Source of the DNA: Photobacterium sp. Ph5
GTDB taxonomy: Bacteria; Pseudomonadota; Gammaproteobacteria; Enterobacterales; Vibrionaceae
Assembly: GCF_022129445.1 (NCBI RefSeq)
Contig: NZ_JADQAQ010000005.1
Span: 73,322 to 137,321 of the forward strand
Direction of reading: 5' to 3'
DNA: 64,000 nucleotides
Shown: positions 1 to 12,292 of the stretch, piece after piece
Position numbering within the stretch: the first letter of the stretch is position 1
Layout of the letters: every line of letters begins with the position of its first letter
Translations under genes and position numbers: made by a program
Notes under the pieces: generated by a model
The model's database searches: none
What the model saw: only the letters and a program-made list of their open reading frames with translations
What the model was told of the DNA's origin: nothing

Positions 1-1685
1 ACAAGTTTGCCATTCTCCATTACAAGAACACGATCCATTGCATGTAATTGATCTAAACGGTGGCTAACCATTAATGTGGTGTGTTGCTCAACAGCACGAC
101 CTAAACTTTCAAGGACTAAGCGTTCACTGTTAGCATCAAGGCTGGCTGTGGGTTCATCTAAAATCCAAAACGCACCCTGTTGTAACATCGCACGAGCAAC
201 AGCAATACGCTGCGCTTGACCTACAGATAAACCACCAGAACGATCACCCACATGATGTTGATAACCTTTTTCTAAGCGATTAATGAATTCGTCAGCGTAA
301 GCTTCTTTTGCAACTTGAGTCACTTTTGTTTGTTCCGCTAACTGATCACCCAATGTGATGTTTTCATAAATCGTACCGTGAACAAGTAACGGGTTTTGAC
401 CAACCCAGCTAATTGCTTGACGCCATTCACTATGGTTAAGCTCTTTTAATTCCACATCATTAACTTTGATACTGCCACGGTAGGGAAGGAAACCCAGTAA
501 TGCATTTAGCAAACTGGTTTTACCTGCTCCACTAGGCCCAACCAATGCCACATGCTCATTGACATTAATATTAAATGTCAGTGGACCTGCAAGCTTTTGA
601 CCTTCAGGGCTGAGTACTTCTAAATCAGTAACAGAAATTTGAATTTTTTCAGGATTCACTAATGCTTTTGAACCATCCGTCATTTCGTCTGCTTCAATAT
701 TAAGAAACTCAACGATAGACTCTGCAGCACCAATAGCTTGTGCCTTTGCATGATAGAAAGTACCAAGATCACGTAGCGGTTGATAAAACTCAGGTGCAAG
801 CACCAGAATGAACAAACCAGTAAATAAAGTAATAGGAATACCGTAGTTACCGAAATTTAATTCACCGATAAAAGCAAAACCGAAGTAAACCGCAACAATA
901 GCAACAGAAATAGCAGAGAAGAACTCTAATACTGCTGAAGATAAGAAAGCAAGACGAAGGACTTCCATTGTACGTTTACGAAGTACGTGTGAAGCTGCAT
1001 GAAGATTTTCTGCTTCAGCCTCTGCACGATCAAATAAACGTAGGGTAGAGAGTCCTTGAAGGCGATCGTAAAAGTGACCGGATAAGCGTTGTAATGCCTT
1101 AAAGTTTCGACGGTTAGCATCTGCAGCACCTAAGCCAACCAGTGCCATGAATAAAGGAACAAGTGGTGCGGTGAGTAAGAAAATTAACCCTGCAGCCCAG
1201 TTTAGAGGGAAAACGACAAATAAAATGACGACAGGAATAAGAACGGATAACGACATCTGGGGTAGATAACGTGCAAAGAAATCTTGCATTTCTTCTACTT
1301 GTTCTAGGACAAGGCTTGCCCATGTTCCTGCAGGTTTTCCTTTAATATAAGCGGGGCCCAAACTTTGTAGGCGATTAAGAATTAATTGGCGTATATGTAA
1401 GCGTATTTGTTCGCCACAACGGTAGCCAAAAATTTCTCTCCCCCAACTACATAGAGCACGCAAACCGATAATGGCAAATAAACCAATAAATTGATTAATA
1501 AGAGAGTATTTATCAGCATGTTCAATAATTAGTTGATGCAGAATGCTTGCAAGTAACGCCGCTTGTCCAACAAGTAGTAAACCAGACAAAAAGCCTAATC
1601 CAATACTTAGCATAAGCCAGCGTTTTGCTAACTTGCTTTGAGATTTAAGCCACTTGGTTAAATCGCGCTGTAATTGTTTATCCAT
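1..1685 (-). CDS. cydD: CydD, ATP-binding/permease subunit of the CydDC thiol exporter (3' end outside window)
   Basis: Half of the heterodimeric ABC exporter CydDC, which moves glutathione/cysteine to the periplasm and is needed for cytochrome bd assembly. About 561 residues are visible, starting MDKQLQRDLTKWLKSQ at 1685. The N-terminal half is a six-helix exporter membrane domain. The ATPase domain has Walker A GPSGAGKT near residue 380, signature SGGLSVGQ near 482 and Walker B FWILDEPT near 504. The frame stays open to base 1, so only the last few residues are missing. It lies downstream of trxB on the same strand, as in E. coli (trxB-cydD-cydC); cydC should lie just left of the window. 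The family assignment is firm. The CydD rather than CydC choice rests on synteny and on the N-terminal sequence. Confidence 0.93.
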   Translation of the reverse strand, partial: MDKQLQRDLTKWLKSQSKLAKRWLMLSIGLGFLSGLLLVGQAALLASILHQLIIEHADKYSLINQFIGLFAIIGLRALCSWGREIFGYRCGEQIRLHIRQLILNRLQSLGPAYIKGKPAGTWASLVLEQVEEMQDFFARYLPQMSLSVLIPVVILFVVFPLNWAAGLIFLLTAPLVPLFMALVGLGAADANRRNFKALQRLSGHFYDRLQGLSTLRLFDRAEAEAENLHAASHVLRKRTMEVLRLAFLSSAVLEFFSAISVAIVAVYFGFAFIGELNFGNYGIPITLFTGLFILVLAPEFYQPLRDLGTFYHAKAQAIGAAESIVEFLNIEADEMTDGSKALVNPEKIQISVTDLEVLSPEGQKLAGPLTFNINVNEHVALVGPSGAGKTSLLNALLGFLPYRGSIKVNDVELKELNHSEWRQAISWVGQNPLLVHGTIYENITLGDQLAEQTKVTQVAKEAYADEFINRLEKGYQHHVGDRSGGLSVGQAQRIAVARAMLQQGAFWILDEPTASLDANSERLVLESLGRAVEQHTTLMVSHRLDQLHAMDRVLVMENGKL

Positions 1686-1803
1686 ATAAGGGTTTCATTA
1701 CGGTATTAACGGTGGGTAGCTCATAGTTAAATGGTGAGCATACATTTAACTATGAGATAAACAAACCGCCACTTATTTAAGTTGCGGTTTGGACACTTAC
1801 TGA

Positions 1804-2832
<1,029 letters not shown>

Positions 2833-3364
2833 TTAAGAATAGCTTGTTGCTAATTAGTGGTTATATATGACAAAAAAAAGTTAACTAGAGACAAATAGGT
2901 TAATAAATAAAACGTTATATAGATCACAAAAAAACACGAAAGAAAATGAATTAGTAAAAAAGTTAAAATTGCAAAATCAGATCATATTTTTATCACGTCA
3001 TTTTTTTATTATTAATTGTTTTGTTTTTAACCTTACGAGGCGTGTTAAATTTACAAGATAAAAAGTAACATGTTCTTAACGTGTTGATTTGTAGTTTTAA
3101 TTTATCTGTATTTCTGAGAAGTGGAATAAGAAAACGTAAACAAAGATCCTTTGATTATAAAATGTTTGACTATAGATTAGTCACTTTTATATGGTTAATT
3201 ATTCATATGATAGTGCTCTTTATTTCAAATGATATGAAGTCAAAGATACATGTTTTAGGTGTTTTTTACGCATTTTCGTAGTGATTAATACGTCTATTGC
3301 TGCTGTTTTACTTTGACAATCATTTCTTATCTGGTAAAAATTTCTATAACTACAGAGATAAGCG

Positions 3365-3383
3365 CACCCTATATTATAGGGTG
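3365..3383. promoter_or_regulatory. Perfect 19-base palindrome, candidate operator
   Basis: CACCCTATATTATAGGGTG reads the same on both strands around one central base (two 9-base arms). No T-run follows, so it is not a typical terminator. Its place about 260 bases upstream of lrp fits a protein-binding site, but the regulator is unknown. Confidence 0.35.
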
Positions 3384-3558
3384 AGTGGATGATAAATATT
3401 CAATTTTTAGCATGCGACAAAAATATTATAGGTCTTTTTGGGCAAGGAACATGAGTAAGATAGTGAATCATAAAGCTCAAATTGCCACGAAAATAATGTC
3501 AGATAGTCAATTTGTCTACGTTATACGTCAATTTATAGGTGATCATGAACTATTAATT

Positions 3559-3587
3559 TTGACTTATGGCGTATTTGATTCTAAAAA
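3559..3587 (+). promoter_or_regulatory. Putative sigma-70 promoter of lrp
   Basis: TTGACT (3559-3564), a 17-base spacer and TAAAAA (3582-3587) form a plausible -35/-10 pair about 50 bases upstream of the lrp ATG. The -10 is weak (4 of 6). The call rests on consensus match and position only. Confidence 0.4.
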
Positions 3588-3640
3588 TAGATAAAATGTA
3601 GTATATTTTTTTGCAAGGAAGTAAGAAGGTGGAATAAAAA

Positions 3641-4135
3641 ATGGTAGATACCAAAAAGAAACCATCCAAGGAATTGGATCGCATTGACCGTAATATTTTG
3701 AATGAACTTCAAAAAGACGGCAGAATTTCAAATGTTGAGCTATCTAAGCGTGTTGGTTTATCTCCAACACCTTGTCTTGAGCGTGTACGTCGTTTAGAAC
3801 GTCAAGGTTATATTAGTGGTTATACGGCATTGCTTAACCCACAGTTTCTCGATGCTTCATTATTAGTGTTTGTAGAAATCACGCTAAACCGTGGTGCGCC
3901 AGATGTATTTGAACAGTTTAATAAATCAGTTCAAGAGCTCGAAGATATTCAAGAATGTCATCTTGTTTCTGGTGATTTTGACTACTTATTGAAAACACGT
4001 GTATCTGATATGTCAGCGTACCGTAAGCTTCTTGGTGAAACATTATTGCGTCTACCGGGTGTTAATGACACGCGTACGTACGTTGTAATGGAAGAAGTTA
4101 AACAGTCAAATAATCTAGTAATTAAAACACGATAA
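3641..4135 (+). CDS. lrp: Leucine-responsive regulatory protein Lrp
   Basis: A 164-residue Lrp/AsnC global regulator, the same length as E. coli Lrp. Residues about 15-75 form the helix-turn-helix domain (LDRIDRNILNELQKDGRISN, then SKRVGLSPTPCLERVRRLE). Residues about 80-155 form the RAM effector-binding domain with the GDFDYLLKTRV segment. Lrp binds leucine and controls amino-acid metabolism, transport and surface structures. It sits between trxB and ftsK as in E. coli and Vibrio. A strong terminator follows, so it is transcribed alone from its long upstream region. Confidence 0.97.
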   Translation: MVDTKKKPSKELDRIDRNILNELQKDGRISNVELSKRVGLSPTPCLERVRRLERQGYISGYTALLNPQFLDASLLVFVEITLNRGAPDVFEQFNKSVQELEDIQECHLVSGDFDYLLKTRVSDMSAYRKLLGETLLRLPGVNDTRTYVVMEEVKQSNNLVIKTR

Positions 4136-4165
4136 GTGTATTGCTGGATATAAGCAGAATAAATA

Positions 4166-4200
4166 AACGAGCGGCTATTTAGCCGCTCGTTTTGTTTGTA
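4166..4200 (+). terminator. Rho-independent terminator of lrp
   Basis: An 11-base perfect stem (AACGAGCGGCT / AGCCGCTCGTT) with an ATTT loop is followed by TTGTTTG. It begins 30 bases after the lrp stop codon. Confidence 0.85.
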
Positions 4201-4541
4201 CGATATGTAATTGATTCATTGTGATGGTTAATTGGACAAACAGTGAATCAAATTGACATAGTGATGAATTTTTTTATCTATTAAGCGTCTACAATAGGTA
4301 TCTCATATGAACTATTTGTACCTTGTTATCTGGGACGAGTGAAAATTTTTATTAAAAACTTTATCGGTACACAGACAATGTGCGCATTTAGTATAGAATA
4401 GTGGCATTGAGATAATGACATTGTATTTCTGATATTTGGCTAAGCTTTATAGCGTATTTGGCTGTAGAGATTAGTATTATTCGATGAATGTCTTAGATTT
4501 CTGGCAAATTTTTGAGTTTTATAGAGACATCGGAGTTATCC
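4201..4541. other. lrp-ftsK intergenic region
   Basis: About 340 AT-rich bases between the lrp terminator and ftsK. A consensus -35 hexamer TTGACA lies at 4253-4258, but no strong -10 follows at the right distance. I see no small gene or RNA here. It presumably holds the ftsK promoter. Confidence 0.4.
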
Positions 4542-7500
4542 TTGAGGAAGATTAAAGGTAAAAAACTGTCCCAGATGCGTTTGTCAGGTACACAACGCAT
4601 TATTGAAGGTTTTTTAATCATCAGTATTTTAGCTGCTATTTATATTATGGTGGCATTGGTAACATTTAACCCTGCAGATCCATCATGGTCACAAACTGCT
4701 TGGGAAGGGGTTGTTCAGAATAAAGCTGGCGCGTTTGGCGCTTTAGTCGCTGATACTTTCTTCTTCAGTTTTGGCTCATTAGCCTATGTATTTCCTGCCT
4801 TGATAGTCTTACTTGGCTATTATTTATTTCGTCGCCGTTCAAAAAGTTTATCTCACGATTATATGGTTTACGGCACTCGTCTTTTAGGCCTAATTTTATT
4901 GCTGTTAACGAGCTGTGGTCTTGCTGATTTAAACTTTGATGATATTTGGTACTTTTCATCTGGTGGGGTAGTGGGAGATGTTGTTTCAAATATCTCAATG
5001 CCGCTGCTTAATGTACTCGGCACAACATTAGTCCTTATGTTTATTTGGGCTATTGGTTTTACGTTGTTCTCGGGTATTTCATGGACATCCATTGTTGATA
5101 CATTAGGTGAGAAGACACTTGCTTCGTTAACTTGGTTTCTAAATAAATTTCGTTCAGATAAGCATGAGGTTATGCGACCTTTTGCAACTGAAATTCCTGA
5201 TGAATCAGAAATGCCTTACATGGCACACATAGATGACGTTGATGATGAAGACGACCCGTTATTGTCATCTTATGTTAATAACAATCCATCAGAGAATAAT
5301 GCAAAAGAAGTAGAATCTTCACCTTACAAGATTGTTCGACCGAATTCTGATATGGCACGAGATCCATTGTTAGAAACGAGTCAACCTGTCATTAGTCAAC
5401 CAGTTGTAAATCAGCCAGTGGCACAACCGCAAGCTGCAGTTCAACAACCAATGGTAAGTCAGCCAGCGGCACAACCGCAACCAGCTGTTCAACAACCAGT
5501 GGTAAGTCAGCCAGCTGAACAATCACAACCAGTTGTTCAACAACTAGCGGCACAACCGCAAACTGCTGTTCAACAATCCGCCGTAAGTCAGCCTGTTCAA
5601 CAGCAACAAGAGACAGTTCAGCAGCCAGCTACTCAGCCTCGTGGTCTTTCGATTGAAGATTTAGAACGCGAACTAGATAAAAATGAAGATTTTACTGTTC
5701 CAGTGGATGAGTATACGCAAAGTGCAATTGAAGCGGCTGAATCAGCAGTAACCGCTGCTCCTGCTTACCATTCTTCACAGCAGAATGTTGCTGAACTAAC
5801 TCAACCCGTAGAATCTATGGCTGCTCAACAGACAACACCTGTAGCGCCACAAGCTGTCGCTCCACAACTAACAACATCACAGCCAGTTCCTGGAAGTGAT
5901 ATTGAAATTGGTGTGCAAGATGGTATGTCTGAACTAGAGCGTGGTGAAGCGGTTGAGTTAACACCAGAGCAAAAAGAAAAAGCTGATCAGGAAGCGTTTT
6001 TACAAAACATTCGTGATTTACAAAAAGAACAAGCGCATTTGGCTGGATTAGATAATCCGTTTTTAATGCAAACAGAAGTTGATCTTCCGGCTCCAACGTC
6101 ACCAATGCCGACATTAGATTTATTGCAACCTGCTCGTCGCACTGTTGAGCCAGCTTCTGAAGAAGAGCTGCAAGCGACAGCAGCGCTAATTGAATCTAAG
6201 TTAGTTGATTATAAAATTAAAGCGCAGGTGAAAGGGATTTATCCGGGTCCAGTTATTACCCGCTTTGAATTAGATTTAGCGCCAGGTGTGAAAGTCAGTC
6301 GCATCTCTGGTTTAGCAAAAGACTTAGCGCGTGCGTTGTCTGTGATGGCTGTACGTGTAGTTGAGGCTATTCCGGGTAAACCATATATTGGTTTAGAACT
6401 GCCAAACAAGGGTCGAGAAACGGTATACATGTCTGAAGTGGTCGCCAGTGAGCGTTTTCAGAATATGGATGGTCCATTACCGATTGTTTTAGGTAGCGAT
6501 ATCGCTGGTGAAGCTGTTGTGGCTGATCTAAGTAAAATGCCACACTTATTGGTTGCGGGTACAACGGGATCGGGTAAATCAGTTGGTGTAAACGTCATGA
6601 TCTTAAGCTTACTATATAAGTGTAAGCCTGAAGATTGTCGCTTTATTATGATCGATCCAAAGATGTTGGAGTTATCTATTTATGAAGGTATACCGCATCT
6701 ATTAACGGAAGTTGTGACTGATATGAAAGATGCAGGTAATGCCCTGCGTTGGTGTGTCGGGGAAATGGAACGTCGTTATAAGCTAATGGCGAAATGTGGA
6801 GTACGTAACGTAGCGGGCTTTAATGCTAAGTTAGAGGAAGCAGCGGCGGCGGGTTACCCTATTCATGATCCATTATGGCAACCAGGCGATACTATGGATG
6901 AATACCCACCATTACTTGAGAAAATGCCAAGTATTGTAGTGATCATTGATGAATTTGCTGACTTGATGATGGTTGTAGGTAAGAAAGTTGAAGAACTTAT
7001 CGCACGTCTTGCTCAAAAAGCACGTGCGGCAGGTATCCACTTAGTACTTGCTACTCAGCGTCCATCTGTGGATGTTATTACCGGCTTAATTAAAGCAAAT
7101 ATTCCTACGCGTATGGCATTTACCGTATCAACGAAAACAGACTCACGTACCATTCTTGATCAAGGTGGTGCAGAATCCTTGCTTGGTATGGGTGATATGC
7201 TGTATTTACCACCAGGTCAAAGCCATACAACACGTGTTCACGGTGCATTTGCATCGGATGATGATGTACATAACGTGGTGAATGATTGGAAAGCGCGTGG
7301 TAAACCACAATATATTGAAAGTATTTTAAGCTCAGATCAAGGTTCAGAGAGCCTTCTACCAGGTGAAACATCAACCGGAGGTGATGATGATATCGATCAA
7401 CTCTTTGATGAAGTGGCTGCATTTGTAACTGAAACACGTCGCGCATCAGTATCGGGTGTTCAACGACGCTTTAAAATTGGTTATAACCGTGCAGCACGCA

Positions 7501-7598
7501 TTGTTGAGCAATTAGAAGCACATGGCATTGTTAGTCCACCAGGGCACAATTCAAACCGAGAAGTACTTGCACCAGCGCCTGTACAGATCCACGATTAA
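4542..7598 (+). CDS. ftsK: DNA translocase FtsK
   Basis: Septum-anchored ATPase that couples divisome assembly to pumping of chromosome ends toward dif and activates XerCD. Four membrane helices fill roughly residues 20-180. A long acidic then Pro/Gln-rich linker (about 215-500) follows, then the RecA-like motor with Walker A GTTGSGKS near residue 672 and Walker [12 protein letters not shown] near 800. A C-terminal winged-helix gamma domain (about 935-1005) ends the protein. I chose TTG 4542 because GGAG lies six bases upstream; an in-frame TTG at 4512 has no ribosome-binding site, and ATG 4575 is a later option. The linker carries 16-residue tandem repeats. Confidence 0.95.
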   Translation: MRKIKGKKLSQMRLSGTQRIIEGFLIISILAAIYIMVALVTFNPADPSWSQTAWEGVVQNKAGAFGALVADTFFFSFGSLAYVFPALIVLLGYYLFRRRSKSLSHDYMVYGTRLLGLILLLLTSCGLADLNFDDIWYFSSGGVVGDVVSNISMPLLNVLGTTLVLMFIWAIGFTLFSGISWTSIVDTLGEKTLASLTWFLNKFRSDKHEVMRPFATEIPDESEMPYMAHIDDVDDEDDPLLSSYVNNNPSENNAKEVESSPYKIVRPNSDMARDPLLETSQPVISQPVVNQPVAQPQAAVQQPMVSQPAAQPQPAVQQPVVSQPAEQSQPVVQQLAAQPQTAVQQSAVSQPVQQQQETVQQPATQPRGLSIEDLERELDKNEDFTVPVDEYTQSAIEAAESAVTAAPAYHSSQQNVAELTQPVESMAAQQTTPVAPQAVAPQLTTSQPVPGSDIEIGVQDGMSELERGEAVELTPEQKEKADQEAFLQNIRDLQKEQAHLAGLDNPFLMQTEVDLPAPTSPMPTLDLLQPARRTVEPASEEELQATAALIESKLVDYKIKAQVKGIYPGPVITRFELDLAPGVKVSRISGLAKDLARALSVMAVRVVEAIPGKPYIGLELPNKGRETVYMSEVVASERFQNMDGPLPIVLGSDIAGEAVVADLSKMPHLLVAGTTGSGKSVGVNVMILSLLYKCKPEDCRFIMIDPKMLELSIYEGIPHLLTEVVTDMKDAGNALRWCVGEMERRYKLMAKCGVRNVAGFNAKLEEAAAAGYPIHDPLWQPGDTMDEYPPLLEKMPSIVVIIDEFADLMMVVGKKVEELIARLAQKARAAGIHLVLATQRPSVDVITGLIKANIPTRMAFTVSTKTDSRTILDQGGAESLLGMGDMLYLPPGQSHTTRVHGAFASDDDVHNVVNDWKARGKPQYIESILSSDQGSESLLPGETSTGGDDDIDQLFDEVAAFVTETRRASVSGVQRRFKIGYNRAARIVEQLEAHGIVSPPGHNSNREVLAPAPVQIHD
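5412..5600 (+). repeat. 48-bp tandem repeats in the ftsK linker
   Basis: A 48-base unit encoding 16 residues (pattern QPxAQPQxAVQQPxVS) recurs from 5412, 5460 and 5508, and a diverged partial copy follows to about 5600. The reading frame is kept. Pro/Gln-rich linkers of variable length are usual in FtsK; the DNA-level tandem array suggests recent slippage or unequal exchange. Confidence 0.8.
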
Positions 7599-7696
7599 TG
7601 AATAAACCGACACCTTGCTGTCAGTAAACTTATAGCGTAATTTAAACCGCTGCTCATAATATGTTCGGCGGTTTACTTTAATAGAGGTTAGCGAAT

Positions 7697-8317
7697 ATGA
7701 TGAAAAAGTTATGGCTAGGTATGTTAGTTGCCGTTCCAATGCTTGCAACAACAAGCGTTTGGGCTACAACACCACAACAAGCATTAAGCAGCCGACTTGA
7801 TAAAGTGAATGCCTTTAGCGCTAACTTTACTCAAAAAGTGATTAGCCCCGATGGTGAAACTTTGGTTGATGGGACTGGCGATTTATCCATTAAGCGTCCT
7901 AATCTATTTCGTTGGGATACCAAAACACCGGATGAAAGCTTATTAGTGTCGGATGGTAAAACGGTATGGTATTACAGCCCATTCGTTGAGCAAGTTACAG
8001 CGATGTGGCTAAAAGATGCGACAGCACAAACGCCGTTTGTTCTATTGACACGTAATAATGAAAAGGACTGGTCGCGTTATAATGTTAAGCAATTAGCTGA
8101 TACATTTACATTAACGCCGAAAGATAAAACGGCTTCAATGGATAAGTTTATTGTAACTGTATCTAAAGATGGTCAAGTGCGTAATTTCTCTGTCGTTGAG
8201 ACAGACGGACAACGGAGTAATTACACCTTATCTAAATTTACACGTACTACGCCAGCGACAGACTTATTCAAGTTTACGCCACCGAAAGGGGTAGAACTGG
8301 ACGACCAACGTCAATGA
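7697..8317 (+). CDS. lolA: Periplasmic lipoprotein chaperone LolA
   Basis: A 206-residue carrier that takes lipoproteins from LolCDE at the inner membrane to LolB at the outer membrane. An N-terminal signal peptide (MKK plus a hydrophobic core ending near SVWA, residue 23) directs it to the periplasm. The mature part has the LolA core, including FSANFTQKVISPDGE and the KRPNLFRWDTKTPDE segment. It follows ftsK in the conserved order ftsK-lolA-rarA. The start has tandem ATGs (7697 and 7700); AGAGG lies upstream. A terminator after the gene separates it from rarA. Confidence 0.96.
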   Translation: MMKKLWLGMLVAVPMLATTSVWATTPQQALSSRLDKVNAFSANFTQKVISPDGETLVDGTGDLSIKRPNLFRWDTKTPDESLLVSDGKTVWYYSPFVEQVTAMWLKDATAQTPFVLLTRNNEKDWSRYNVKQLADTFTLTPKDKTASMDKFIVTVSKDGQVRNFSVVETDGQRSNYTLSKFTRTTPATDLFKFTPPKGVELDDQRQ

Positions 8318-8377
8318 ATAAAACAATCTATATGATGCTATGAGTTAGCGTGTATGTATTGTTAATCTAAATTGTAT

Positions 8378-8401
8378 AGGTGGCTGTTAGCCACCTTTTT
8401 C
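8378..8401 (+). terminator. Terminator of lolA
   Basis: AGGTGGCT / AGCCACCT stem with a GTT loop and a TTTTT tail. It lies just before rarA, which argues against any rarA start upstream of about 8405. Confidence 0.8.
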
Positions 8402-8421
8402 TGTTTATGGGAGTGGTTATT

Positions 8422-9762
8422 TTGAATAACTTCAGCCTTGATTTTTCTTCTGATTTCAGACCGCTAGCCGCAAGAATGCGACCTCGAACAGTAGAAGAAT
8501 ATATCGGTCAGCAACATATCTTGGGACAAGGAAAACCCTTACGTCGAGCCTTAGAAGGCGGACAACTACATTCAATGATTTTGTGGGGTCCACCGGGTAC
8601 AGGAAAAACGACATTAGCAGAAGTCGCTGCACATTATGCCAACGCTGAAGTAGAGCGCGTGTCTGCTGTAACATCAGGTATTAAAGATATTCGAGCTGCG
8701 ATTGATAAGGCTCGTGATAATAAAATGGCAGGGCGTCGCACTATTTTATTTGTTGATGAGGTGCATCGTTTTAATAAAAGTCAGCAAGATGCGTTTTTAC
8801 CGCATATTGAAGATGGTACTGTAACCTTTATTGGTGCAACGACGGAAAACCCATCGTTTGAACTTAATAACGCATTACTCTCTCGAGCTCGTGTTTATAA
8901 GTTAAAGTCACTTGAGGATGATGAGATCTTACAAGTGATTGAACAAGCATTAACAGATAAAGAGCGAGGTGTAACTGAAACGAATTTACACTTTGCGGAT
9001 GATATTAAGGAAAAATTAGCTGAGTTTGTTCGTGGTGACGCTCGTATGTCTTTAAATTATCTTGAGCAGCTTATTGATATGGCTGAAGAAGATGATAAAG
9101 GCATTAAGCAAATAACGGTCGAATTATTGGCGGAAGTCACAGGCGAAAAGGTTGCGCGCTTTGATAACAAAGGTGATCTTTGGTACGACATGATCTCGGC
9201 AGTGCATAAATCAATTCGAGGTTCTAATCCTGATGGCGCTTTGTATTGGTTTGCACGTATGCTCCAAGCTGGCTGTGATCCTTTATATGTAGCTCGTCGT
9301 CTACTGGCAATTGCTTCAGAAGATATTGGGAATGCTGATCCTCGCGCGATGCAAGTCGCGGTTTCTGCGTGGGATTGTTATACCCGTGTTGGCGCTTATG
9401 AAGGTGAGCGAGCTATAGCACAAGCGATTGTGTACCTAGCTTGTGCGGCGAAAAGTAATGCAGTTTATGTGGCGTTTAATCTTGCCAAAGCTGATGCTCG
9501 TGAGTTTCCAGACTTTGAAGTGCCTCATCATTTACGAAACGCACCAACGAAGTTAATGAAAGAGTTGGGCTACGGTGAGGGCTATCGTTATGCCCATGAT
9601 GAAGGTGGCGCTTATGCTGCTGGTGAAGTGTATCTACCACGTGAAATTCGTGATCGGGTTTATTACCAGCCATCAAACCGCGGTTTAGAAATGAAAATAT
9701 CCGAAAAGTTGGATTATCTTGCTTCATTAGATGCAAAAAGCCCGTTAAAGCGCTACCAATAA
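8422..9762 (+). CDS. rarA: Replication-associated recombination protein A (RarA/MgsA), AAA+ ATPase
   Basis: AAA+ ATPase of the clamp-loader-like RarA/WRNIP1 family that acts at stalled replication forks. From TTG 8422 the product is 446 residues, close to E. coli RarA (447). Walker [10 protein letters not shown] is at residues 56-64 and Walker [11 protein letters not shown] near 110; the C-terminal half matches the family tetramerisation region, ending SPLKRYQ. TTG 8422 is preceded by GGAG with an 8-base gap and aligns with the family start (NNFSLDF). Upstream in-frame starts fall in the lolA terminator. Confidence 0.95.
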   Translation: MNNFSLDFSSDFRPLAARMRPRTVEEYIGQQHILGQGKPLRRALEGGQLHSMILWGPPGTGKTTLAEVAAHYANAEVERVSAVTSGIKDIRAAIDKARDNKMAGRRTILFVDEVHRFNKSQQDAFLPHIEDGTVTFIGATTENPSFELNNALLSRARVYKLKSLEDDEILQVIEQALTDKERGVTETNLHFADDIKEKLAEFVRGDARMSLNYLEQLIDMAEEDDKGIKQITVELLAEVTGEKVARFDNKGDLWYDMISAVHKSIRGSNPDGALYWFARMLQAGCDPLYVARRLLAIASEDIGNADPRAMQVAVSAWDCYTRVGAYEGERAIAQAIVYLACAAKSNAVYVAFNLAKADAREFPDFEVPHHLRNAPTKLMKELGYGEGYRYAHDEGGAYAAGEVYLPREIRDRVYYQPSNRGLEMKISEKLDYLASLDAKSPLKRYQ

Positions 9763-9791
9763 TAAGGCTTTTTGGGTATCGTTAAACCACT

Positions 9792-9820
9792 GGCAGTTCC
9801 ATAAGAGAACTGCCTTCCTA
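9792..9820 (+). terminator. Weak terminator-like hairpin after rarA
   Basis: GGCAGTTC / GAACTGCC stem with a seven-base loop, followed only by TTCCTAATT. The poor T-run leaves partial readthrough into serS possible. Confidence 0.4.
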
Positions 9821-9875
9821 ATTACAGACTATTTTGATAAAAATCGTCTAAATAACGTGCATTTCAGAATATTAA

Positions 9876-11198
<1,323 letters not shown>

Positions 11199-11217
11199 TT
11201 ATTGATATAATAATATA

Positions 11218-11243
11218 AACCCAGCAATGCGCTGGGTTTTTTT
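11218..11243 (+). terminator. Terminator of serS
   Basis: AACCCAGC / GCTGGGTT stem with a short loop and a T7 tail. It abuts the end of the convergent gene at 11242. Confidence 0.85.
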
Positions 11244-12096
11244 ATGCCTGTTTATTGTGGTCTAGGTTAATGGTGCATGTTGTTATGTTAGGGATTGTGA
11301 TAGGAAGATCGTCAGCAATATCATTGATAATAAGATCAAAGAACTGGAAAATAGTGTCTGATATCTGAATAGAATAAAGATAAAGATCTTCTTTAAGTTT
11401 ATTTTTATCTTGGTTATTAAACTTAATTTCTAGAAAATTTTGCATGAGCTTTTCGATTGGCCAAACTGGTGGTGTTTGTTGGCTTATCATCGATATTTGT
11501 CCAAGTCTTCGTTGGATCATTTTTACATGCATTTCTAATTCTCGCGTATAGCTTTTACTTTCTAACGGGTAATGTTCAATCGTCCACCGGAATCGGTTTA
11601 AATTATCTAGCGCATTTAATGTGACAGGCCAAGCGGCTTGGTAATGTTCGAAAGTGGTATCTTTTTCAGCCGTGAGTAAACTAGAGCTAATAACATCATC
11701 AATAAGATACATGATATGCCGAATAATTCTTCCATGTACGGCTTGGCTGCGTTGTAGAGAGTAGCTGTGGTAATCCGCAAATAAACGCTGTATTTCTTGT
11801 CTCAATATCCGAAACATTGGTTTGTGATTGGTATCAGCTTGATGAATTAACATTGAGAGTGTTTCTTTTAAGGTATGTCTTTTATTCTTAACAGATTCAT
11901 GGAAGTTATTATTTTTATTGTTATTCACAATTTTTTGATGGCAATAGCGGCGATGATAACGAATAAATTGTATCAGTTGCCTAAGCTGCATTATTTGGTC
12001 AAATTGCAGTTGTAATTGTGCGTTGTTTTTCTTTGTTTTCCAAGTGATATATCCAATAGTTAATAGTGAAATAATTGCAGCTATGATCAACCACAT
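11242..12096 (-). CDS. Unrecognised membrane-anchored cytoplasmic protein
   Basis: 284 residues that I cannot assign to a named family. Residues about 2-20 form one hydrophobic helix (MWLIIAAIISLLTIGYITW), followed by a positive KTKK stretch, so the rest should be cytoplasmic. The body is polar and predicted mainly helical. The LRQLIQFIRYHRRYCHQ segment (about 38-55) loosely recalls the start of nitrate/nitrite-sensing (NIT-like) helical domains, but this is a guess. Its end overlaps the serS terminator. It stands alone between serS and a transporter. The length and clean frame support a real gene. Confidence 0.75.
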   Translation of the reverse strand: MWLIIAAIISLLTIGYITWKTKKNNAQLQLQFDQIMQLRQLIQFIRYHRRYCHQKIVNNNKNNNFHESVKNKRHTLKETLSMLIHQADTNHKPMFRILRQEIQRLFADYHSYSLQRSQAVHGRIIRHIMYLIDDVISSSLLTAEKDTTFEHYQAAWPVTLNALDNLNRFRWTIEHYPLESKSYTRELEMHVKMIQRRLGQISMISQQTPPVWPIEKLMQNFLEIKFNNQDKNKLKEDLYLYSIQISDTIFQFFDLIINDIADDLPITIPNITTCTINLDHNKQA

Positions 12097-12139
12097 AAAT
12101 AGCCCTTTAATTACTCTTATTATTTTAGTGAATAAGCAA

Positions 12140-12161
12140 GGGGTATGCCGTTAGTGTTTAT
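12140..12161. repeat. 22-bp intergenic repeat, copy 1
   Basis: A 22-base stretch starting GGGGTATGCCGTTAGT matches 49886-49907 with one difference. Both copies lie outside genes. It may be part of a dispersed small repeat family of the genome. Confidence 0.5.
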
Positions 12162-12244
12162 TTATTAAAACAATTAGTTACTGTTTTAATGACAATATTT
12201 GATGGGCAAATTTGGTTCAAGTGCACTAAATAAGTGCGAAGAAA

Positions 12245-12272
12245 TAAAAAAGGCGCCATGATGAGGCGCCTT
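12245..12272 (-). terminator. Terminator of the DAACS symporter gene
   Basis: On the minus strand, AAGGCGCC / GGCGCCTT with a seven-base loop is followed by a T-run (plus-strand A-run 12246-12250). It lies 20 bases after the stop codon. Confidence 0.85.
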
Positions 12273-12292
12273 ATATAAATAAACTAGATGAA

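Noticed and set aside
3081-3594. Open frames of 66 and 69 codons between trxB and lrp
   Set aside because: AT-rich chance frames, no good ribosome-binding site and no family likeness. A shorter internal ATG at 3451 has AAGGA only two bases upstream, which is too close.
7120-7446. 108-codon minus-strand frame inside ftsK
   Set aside because: Lies fully within the conserved FtsK motor coding region on the other strand.
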